The notes beneath the pieces are model-generated. The model had not been told where the DNA came from, searched no databases, and saw only the letters and a list, made by a program, of their open reading frames with translations. A stretch of DNA of 5,282 bases, from NCBI GenBank assembly GCA_030146875.1, contig JASLAX010000030.1, positions 1-5,282 on the forward strand. The letters run 5' to 3'. The translations under genes and the position numbers were made by a program. Origin of the DNA: Longimicrobiaceae bacterium (GTDB lineage: Bacteria; Gemmatimonadota; Gemmatimonadetes; Longimicrobiales; Longimicrobiaceae). Of the stretch, positions 1-3,565 are shown in pieces. Numbering within the stretch: the stretch's first letter is position 1; every line of letters starts with the position of its first letter.

Positions 1-1377
1 GTACAGCCCGCTCGCTGAATCCTGCTCGCGCGCCATGAAGCGCAGCGGGTTCGGCGTGCCCTCCTGCGGGTACCCCGCGTCCATCCACCCGAACGGCTCG
101 TATCCGTATCGGTTTACCACCTGCCCGGTGCCCGTGACCAGTCCCGTCACGTTTCCGCTCAGGTCGGTCGTGTAGTAGTAGGTGGCCCCGCCCGCGCCGT
201 TCGCCCACTGCCGCACGCTGTGCGGCGCATCGATCCCAGGCCAGTAGGTGTAGGTCCGCAGCCGGTTGCCGGAGCCGTCCACCTCGGCGAAGAGGTCGTC
301 GCCGTCGTACAGCGAGCGCGTGACGGCGCTCCCCTGCGTGCGCCGAATGCGCGTTCCCCATCCGTTGTACCCGTACGTGACGGTCACCCCGTTGGTGGTC
401 ACCGAGGCGAGCTGCCCCAGCGCGTTCCACGTGAGGTTCTGCGTTACGCCGTTGCCGCTCTTGGACGTGAGGTTCCCCTCGTTGTCGTAGCCCAGGGTGT
501 ACCCGGCGAAGGTCGCGTAACGGTTGCTGCTGGCCTGGAGGGTCGCCGCGCTGTCCGTGCGGTTCCCGACCGCGTCGTAGGTCAGGTCCCTCCAGGAGGT
601 GAGCTCGGTGGTGAGCTGGTAGCCGCACGTGGTTTCCGTTGGGCAGTTCTCAGCGACGCCGTACCGGTAGCCCTGCACGTTGGATAGCTGCCCGCGTGCG
701 TCGAAGGTGAAGCGGTGCCCCGTGGCCTGCTTCCCGTCCAGCCACGCGCTCCCCGTCGCCTCCAGCGGGCTGGCGACCGCGCGGATACGGTCCAGCGCGT
801 CGTACTCGTACACGCGGCCCAGCGCGTCGTCGACCGCCTCCACACCGTATCGGATGCCGCCGACGAGCTGCCGCGGCGTGTAGCCGTACGTCTCCTGCAG
901 CCCTCCGGGGAAGCTCGTGCCGGAGAGCCTGCGCGTGATCGCATCGTACGTCAGCGTGGTCACGCCGCCCCCGAGGGCCTTCAGCGACGTCATGCGGCCC
1001 ATGCTGTCGTAGCGGTAGCCCACGGAGTCCGTCCAGGGCGCCAGCATCTCCAGCAGCGTCCGCTGCCCGTCCGCCGCGTAGGTGGATTTCAGCTCGTAGC
1101 GCTGGCCGCCCATCCGGGTGACCGCCCGCTCCAGACGCCCCGCGGCGTCGAAGCGCAGCGTGTCGGTGCTCTCCGCGTTCGCGGCGCTGATCCACCGGCG
1201 GAGCGCGCCGTCGTACCCGAACGTGGTGGTCGCCCCGTCCGCGGTGCGCGACGTGACCCGCGAGAGCGAGTCGTAGGCCAGGGTCGTCGTCTTCGCGTTG
1301 CGGTCGGTCCGGGAGACGACGTTCCCGCCGGCGTCGTAGCCGTAGTGCGTGGAGCGGCCGTTGGGGTCCACCAGCAC
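1..1377 (-). CDS. RHS/YD-repeat protein, C-terminal part; 5'-truncated and cut off at left edge
   Basis: RHS proteins are large surface or secreted polypeptides whose YD repeats form a shell around a variable C-terminal toxin; they act in interbacterial competition. The minus-strand frame is free of stops from 1644 to 1. From a GTG at 1377 it gives 459 residues with about twelve YD-type units, for example HYGYDAGGN (11-19), LAYDSLSRV (33-41), YRYDSMGRM (121-129), LTYDAVGNR (265-273) and LGYDNEGNL (295-303). They lead into the RHS-associated core: SLYDGDDLFAEVDGSGNRL (355-373), YYTTDLSGNVTGL (401-413), RYGYEPFG (423-430) and FMAREQDSASGLY at the edge. The expected YYDP motif and variable tip lie outside. 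Full members usually exceed 1000 residues, and upstream of about 1380 the frame no longer resembles RHS. The start is uncertain: GTG 1377 has AAGG seven bases upstream; GTG 1413 and ATG 1572 are alternatives. Third-position GC is about 95% in a 40-codon sample. It may be a functional short unit, an orphan RHS cassette or a pseudogene. Family assignment is secure; intactness is not. Confidence 0.88.
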   Translation of the reverse strand, partial: MLVDPNGRSTHYGYDAGGNVVSRTDRNAKTTTLAYDSLSRVTSRTADGATTTFGYDGALRRWISAANAESTDTLRFDAAGRLERAVTRMGGQRYELKSTYAADGQRTLLEMLAPWTDSVGYRYDSMGRMTSLKALGGGVTTLTYDAITRRLSGTSFPGGLQETYGYTPRQLVGGIRYGVEAVDDALGRVYEYDALDRIRAVASPLEATGSAWLDGKQATGHRFTFDARGQLSNVQGYRYGVAENCPTETTCGYQLTTELTSWRDLTYDAVGNRTDSAATLQASSNRYATFAGYTLGYDNEGNLTSKSGNGVTQNLTWNALGQLASVTTNGVTVTYGYNGWGTRIRRTQGSAVTRSLYDGDDLFAEVDGSGNRLRTYTYWPGIDAPHSVRQWANGAGGATYYYTTDLSGNVTGLVTGTGQVVNRYGYEPFGWMDAGYPQEGTPNPLRFMAREQDSASGLY

Positions 1378-1407
1378 ACTACCACCTTCAGCCGCCAGCA
1401 CACCACC
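1371..1407. repeat. Imperfect direct repeat at the RHS breakpoint
   Basis: CCAGCACACTACCACC (1371-1386) is followed 24 bases later by CCAGCACACCACC (1395-1407). The copies share CCAGCACAC and then CACC after a small length difference. The first copy overlaps the last recognisable RHS codons (Val-Leu-Val-Asp-Pro-Asn-Gly on the minus strand) and the second lies just outside. Short repeats of this kind can arise from, or mediate, illegitimate recombination or slippage, but chance similarity in a C/A-rich stretch is possible. Confidence 0.45.
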
Positions 1408-1603
1408 ATACACGAGCCGCCATAGAGCGCCCCCTCTTCTCCCGACTTCGGAGAACACTCGCCAGCCGACTTCGTCCGACGCACGTGAGAACCGCTCGCG
1501 CGACCGTCGGATCTCGTCCGTTCGTTCTTCTTGCGCCGTTGTCTGCTTTGTCCCACAGTAGGAGGCGAGCATCCGATCTTGCACGCTCGTTCCGCGCCTA
1601 CAG
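1378..1603. other. Divergent spacer between RHS fragment and TPR gene; no supported gene
   Basis: This stretch separates the divergent RHS fragment and TPR gene. The RHS frame stays open through it up to the stop at 1645-1647, but its translation (for example SRASDEVGWRVFSEVG) has no YD repeat or other motif I recognise, and the other minus-strand frames show no RHS continuation either, so a simple frameshift does not explain the break. I see no convincing sigma-70 promoter on either strand. The notable elements are an imperfect direct repeat at the RHS edge, a pyrimidine-rich stretch around 1511-1534, and an AGGAGG at 1560-1565. Confidence 0.6.
1560..1565 (+). promoter_or_regulatory. Consensus Shine-Dalgarno AGGAGG without a canonical start codon
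   Basis: AGGAGG is the full anti-16S consensus and begins just after the in-frame stop (TAG, 1559-1561) that opens the TPR reading frame. At ideal spacing, five bases on, the in-frame codon is ATC (1571-1573), not ATG, GTG or TTG. The called GTG start is 38 bases downstream of the motif, too far for normal use. It may be coincidence, a rare ATC start, or the remains of a start codon lost by mutation. Confidence 0.35.
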
Positions 1604-2953
1604 GTGTCATCACCGAAGGACGCATCGTTGGGAGACAAGGCGATTCAGCTGCAGAAGACGAAGCGTCGCTTCCGAATTCCGCCCGCGCCGCGCTGGCGGG
1701 TGGAGTCTGGCGCGCCCGACGGTCTGGCGCTGCTGGCGGACTTCGAGGGGCCTGCGTGGAGAGGGCGCGAGGACGTGGGTGTGGCGCTGTGGATGGCGGT
1801 GCGCGCGGTGCAGCTCTGGACGCTGACTCCTTCTTTCGGGCGACTGGGATTGGCGGAGGAACCGCGCGTCGTCTCTGCGGAGCGGTTCACGGAGGCGCGC
1901 GAGGAGGTTGCCGAACTCGCGGATGCGTGGGACGCCTTCTCGCGCCTGGTCACGGCGGCAGATCAAGTCGATGGGCGAGCGCTCGCCGTCGCGTGTCACG
2001 ACGTGTACGCCTGGGCGGAGCGGCGGTCGCTCATCCGGACTGCCGCGCGCTTCGCGGAACTCGCCGCGTTCCTGGACGAAGACGATCCTGCGCTAGCGGA
2101 GGATGCGGGGTGGGCTGCACGTCGTGCGGGATACCATGATCGAGCTGAAGAGTGGCATCAGAGGGCGTTCGCGCTTGCGGTCCAGAAGCGGAATCGGAGA
2201 CAGGCAGTGCGGGCCCTTATCGGCTACGGCACCCTTCAGATGGAACTTGGACGAACAGATGCCGCACGCGTGATGTTCGAGAAGGCCGTGAACCGGGCTA
2301 TGCGCACAGGAAAGCGTCGGCTGGCGGCACAGGCGCAGCGATACCGATTTATGCTGGAGGCCGAGGTCGGATCGTATGAGGATGCGCTGGAGCATGCGCG
2401 TCGCGCTTTGGCCTTGTGCACGGTCCATGATGCGGGTCTGCCGACTTTGCTCCACAACCTCGGCTGCACTCTGATACGCCACCGGCTCTTCACCGCGGCG
2501 TACCTACTGCTAAACCGGCTGCCAGACGTTCTTGAGCGGCCGAGTGAGCAAGCGGTAAGTTGGGCGAGCACGGCGTGGGCGGCAGCCGGTGCAGGCCGCC
2601 GGGAGGTCTACGCCGATGCAGAGCGGCGCGCGACGGAGTTAGCAGGGACCGTGGAGGAGGGGGTTCCCGCTGCATGGTACCAGCTCGCGGAAGGAGCTCG
2701 ATGCGCGGGCGATCCGGCCCGCGCCCGGCGCTTTGCCGAGCGCGGGCGGGCACTCGCCCTGATGAACCGAGATGTACTCGTGCTTGCGTACAGCGAGCGG
2801 CTCATCGCTGATCTCGAAGCCTCACGTCCTCCGCTCCGGGAAGTGGCACCGCCTGACTCGGATGCGCTGAGCGATCTTCTCAGTCGCGCCCTCTCGCAGC
2901 TACGGCGTTGGGGCACCCCTGGAGCCGGACCCACGACCGGCCGGCTACTCTAG
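1604..2953 (+). CDS. TPR-repeat protein, function unknown
   Basis: A 449-residue protein, probably cytoplasmic since it has no signal peptide or membrane segment. Residues 1-30 are basic (QKTKRRFRIPPAPRW). Residues 40-160 are helical with DVGVALWMAVRAVQLW (57-72) and EEVAELADAWDAF (100-112), a region I do not recognise. About six TPR-like helical hairpins follow, roughly at 163-196, 201-236, 241-275, 279-311, 316-348 and 356-388. The clearest contain GYHDRAEEWHQRAFALA, GRTDAARVMFEKAVNRA and GSYEDALEHARRALALC, matching the TPR pattern G-x-x-x-x-A-...-A. TPRs bind peptides or partner proteins, so a scaffold or sensor role is likely but unproven. No helix-turn-helix or catalytic motif is apparent. 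The start is uncertain: GTG 1604, TTG 1628 with a better ribosome site, or possibly ATC 1571. Third-position GC is only about 65-75% in two 40-codon samples, against about 95% in both flanking large genes, suggesting transfer or relaxed codon selection. It is divergent from the RHS fragment and convergent with the small lipoprotein gene. Confidence 0.82.
   Translation: MSSPKDASLGDKAIQLQKTKRRFRIPPAPRWRVESGAPDGLALLADFEGPAWRGREDVGVALWMAVRAVQLWTLTPSFGRLGLAEEPRVVSAERFTEAREEVAELADAWDAFSRLVTAADQVDGRALAVACHDVYAWAERRSLIRTAARFAELAAFLDEDDPALAEDAGWAARRAGYHDRAEEWHQRAFALAVQKRNRRQAVRALIGYGTLQMELGRTDAARVMFEKAVNRAMRTGKRRLAAQAQRYRFMLEAEVGSYEDALEHARRALALCTVHDAGLPTLLHNLGCTLIRHRLFTAAYLLLNRLPDVLERPSEQAVSWASTAWAAAGAGRREVYADAERRATELAGTVEEGVPAAWYQLAEGARCAGDPARARRFAERGRALALMNRDVLVLAYSERLIADLEASRPPLREVAPPDSDALSDLLSRALSQLRRWGTPGAGPTTGRLL
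1616..1620 (+). promoter_or_regulatory. Possible ribosome binding site (AAGGA) for an alternative TTG start
   Basis: AAGGA lies seven bases before TTG 1628-1630, which is in frame with the TPR gene and would make Leu9 of the longer version the initiator. The upstream GTG at 1604 has no Shine-Dalgarno sequence at normal spacing. On ribosome-binding evidence TTG 1628 is the better start; the longer GTG form is kept in the CDS entry because GTG is the commoner start codon. The two differ by only eight residues, outside the predicted repeats. Confidence 0.4.
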
Positions 2954-3062
2954 GCGGCTTTATACCGGGTCACCTAAAAGAATGGGTGTTCCGATCGGAG
3001 AGATGCGCGCAGATACAAGCAATCTCATCGATCGGGTCACACACTCATCTGCGGATTCGGTA
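2954..3062. other. Convergent spacer between TPR and small-lipoprotein genes
   Basis: Both neighbouring genes end into this 109-base, relatively AT-rich spacer, so termination in both directions is expected here. No GC-rich hairpin followed by a T-run is visible on either strand. It holds an inverted repeat (3008-3053) and the 8-base direct repeat CGGGTCAC at 2966-2973 and 3033-3040. Termination may be Rho-dependent or use a signal I cannot recognise. Confidence 0.5.
3008..3053. repeat. Inverted repeat in the convergent spacer
   Basis: CGCAGAT (3008-3014) is perfectly repeated in inverse as ATCTGCG (3047-3053), separated by 32 bases. The loop is long and there is no adjacent T-tract, so it is a poor intrinsic terminator. 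It could be a weak bidirectional transcript-end structure, a protein site, or chance. Confidence 0.3.
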
Positions 3063-3323
3063 TTAGTGCCCGCCGGTGAGCGTGATTCCTCCCCGCTCCG
3101 TCGTGGAGCTGTCGGCCGGCGCGTCCGTGGACGCACCGGCCGTCGTGCTTTCGGTGCGGTAGCCGCCCGTGATCGTGAATCCGCCGCGGTGGCCGCCGAT
3201 GGTGGTGAACCCGCCATCGAACCGCGGCGCGCCAGCGTGCGCAGGCGCGGTCGGGGAACCGCCGCAGGCCGCGGCGGCGGTGGCGAGGGAGAGGGCGAGG
3301 AGCGCCGCGTACGTCTTCTTCAT
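3063..3323 (-). CDS. Small exported protein, putative lipoprotein with GGxT repeats
   Basis: An 86-residue protein, MKKTYAALLALSLATAAAAC at its N-terminus: two lysines, a hydrophobic core and a cysteine at position 20 after AAA. This looks like a lipoprotein signal, though Ala rather than Leu at -3 makes the lipobox imperfect; signal peptidase I cleavage is the alternative. The mature part is short, Gly/Thr/Ser-rich and probably disordered. It has three copies of a Gly-Gly-[FI]-Thr motif ending in Gly-Gly-[HY]: GGFTTIGGH (37-45), GGFTITGGY (47-55) and GGITLTGGH (78-86, the exact C-terminus), the last after a Thr/Ser/Asp-rich linker. I do not recognise a named family and assign no function. 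The Met at 3323 is preferred over an upstream Met at 3407 because the signal peptide begins exactly here and GGACGG lies five bases upstream. A TATGAT box (3379-3384) fits a promoter. It is convergent with the TPR gene and divergent from the tricorn-like gene. Confidence 0.78.
   Translation of the reverse strand: MKKTYAALLALSLATAAAACGGSPTAPAHAGAPRFDGGFTTIGGHRGGFTITGGYRTESTTAGASTDAPADSSTTERGGITLTGGH
3113..3142 (-). other. Strong RNA hairpin inside the small-lipoprotein coding sequence
   Basis: A 14-base arm at 3113-3126 is the inverse of 3129-3142 around a two-base centre, with one non-matching position (C3120 opposite A3135). In the sense mRNA of the small gene this position becomes a U-G wobble, so the stem is fully paired; in a plus-strand RNA it would be a C-A mismatch. 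A second, smaller hairpin (GCTCC/GGAGC, 3095-3109) follows it in the mRNA. Both lie within codons of the Thr/Ser/Ala/Asp linker. They might stabilise the message or slow ribosomes; no T-run follows, so this is not a standard terminator. Confidence 0.5.
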
Positions 3324-3328
3324 GGTGT

Positions 3329-3334
3329 CCGTCC
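3329..3334 (-). promoter_or_regulatory. Ribosome binding site of the small lipoprotein gene
   Basis: On the minus strand GGACGG lies five bases before the ATG at 3323. It is only a partial Shine-Dalgarno match, but together with the signal peptide that starts at this ATG it supports the shorter start over the upstream in-frame Met at 3407. Confidence 0.4.
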
Positions 3335-3378
3335 GGGTGAGGGGAAGGTGCGCCGCCTGTCGGTTGCGGCCATCGCCC

Positions 3379-3384
3379 ATCATA
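3379..3384 (-). promoter_or_regulatory. Candidate -10 box (TATGAT) for the small lipoprotein gene
   Basis: TATGAT on the minus strand matches the sigma-70 -10 consensus at five of six positions and stands out in a very GC-rich spacer. It lies 55 bases upstream of the ATG, which would give a 5' leader of roughly 50 bases. No good -35 hexamer is seen 16-18 bases further upstream. Confidence 0.4.
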
Positions 3385-3495
3385 CGCGAGCCGCCACGAA
3401 GCGCCACACCTCACCGACCATCGGGCGCCACCCGCCATCCGCCCCCGCGTGCCACCACCCGTCCCGCCGCGCTGTTCGCCCGCCCTCGTGCATCC

Positions 3496-3501
3496 TATCT
3501 T
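3496..3501 (+). promoter_or_regulatory. Weak candidate -10 box (TATCTT) for the tricorn-like gene
   Basis: TATCTT matches the -10 consensus at four of six positions and is one of the few AT-rich hexamers upstream of the gene, 64 bases before the ATG. No convincing -35 accompanies it. An imperfect hairpin follows (GCGGC...GGCC at 3504-3515 with GGCCGCCGC at 3521-3529, three bases bulged), which would fall in or at the start of the leader. Confidence 0.22.
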
Positions 3502-3565
3502 CCGCGGCATTGGCCGAAGAGGCCGCCGCCGTACCGCTCCGCGCCACCCGCTCCCCGACGACCGG

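Noticed and set aside
220..687. Plus-strand 155-codon frame opposite RHS
   Set aside because: Opposite-strand shadow of the clear RHS frame; Val/Arg/Pro-rich with no domain.
1..1377. Periodic sequence considered as a CRISPR array or DNA tandem repeat
   Set aside because: The periodicity is at protein level (YD units of variable spacing); the DNA copies are not identical and there are no uniform spacers.
1511..1567. Possible sigma-70 promoter for the TPR gene (TTGCGC 1531-1536, TTGTCT 1539-1544)
   Set aside because: Neither candidate -35 has an acceptable -10 hexamer at 16-18 bases.
1089..1625. Minus-strand frame through the spacer, considered as a frameshifted upstream part of RHS
   Set aside because: It contains no YD repeat upstream of the breakpoint and becomes a shadow of the RHS frame below about 1380.
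1604..1720. Helix-turn-helix at the N-terminus of the TPR protein, as in Rap/PlcR/Rgg-type regulators
   Set aside because: The first 40 residues are basic and proline-containing with no helix-turn-helix pattern, so the protein is not called a transcription factor.
1531..2139. Plus-strand frame overlapping the start of the TPR gene, near the AGGAGG
   Set aside because: Its translation is Arg/Gly/Cys-rich and lies over the helical TPR-protein frame; no start codon at proper spacing from AGGAGG.
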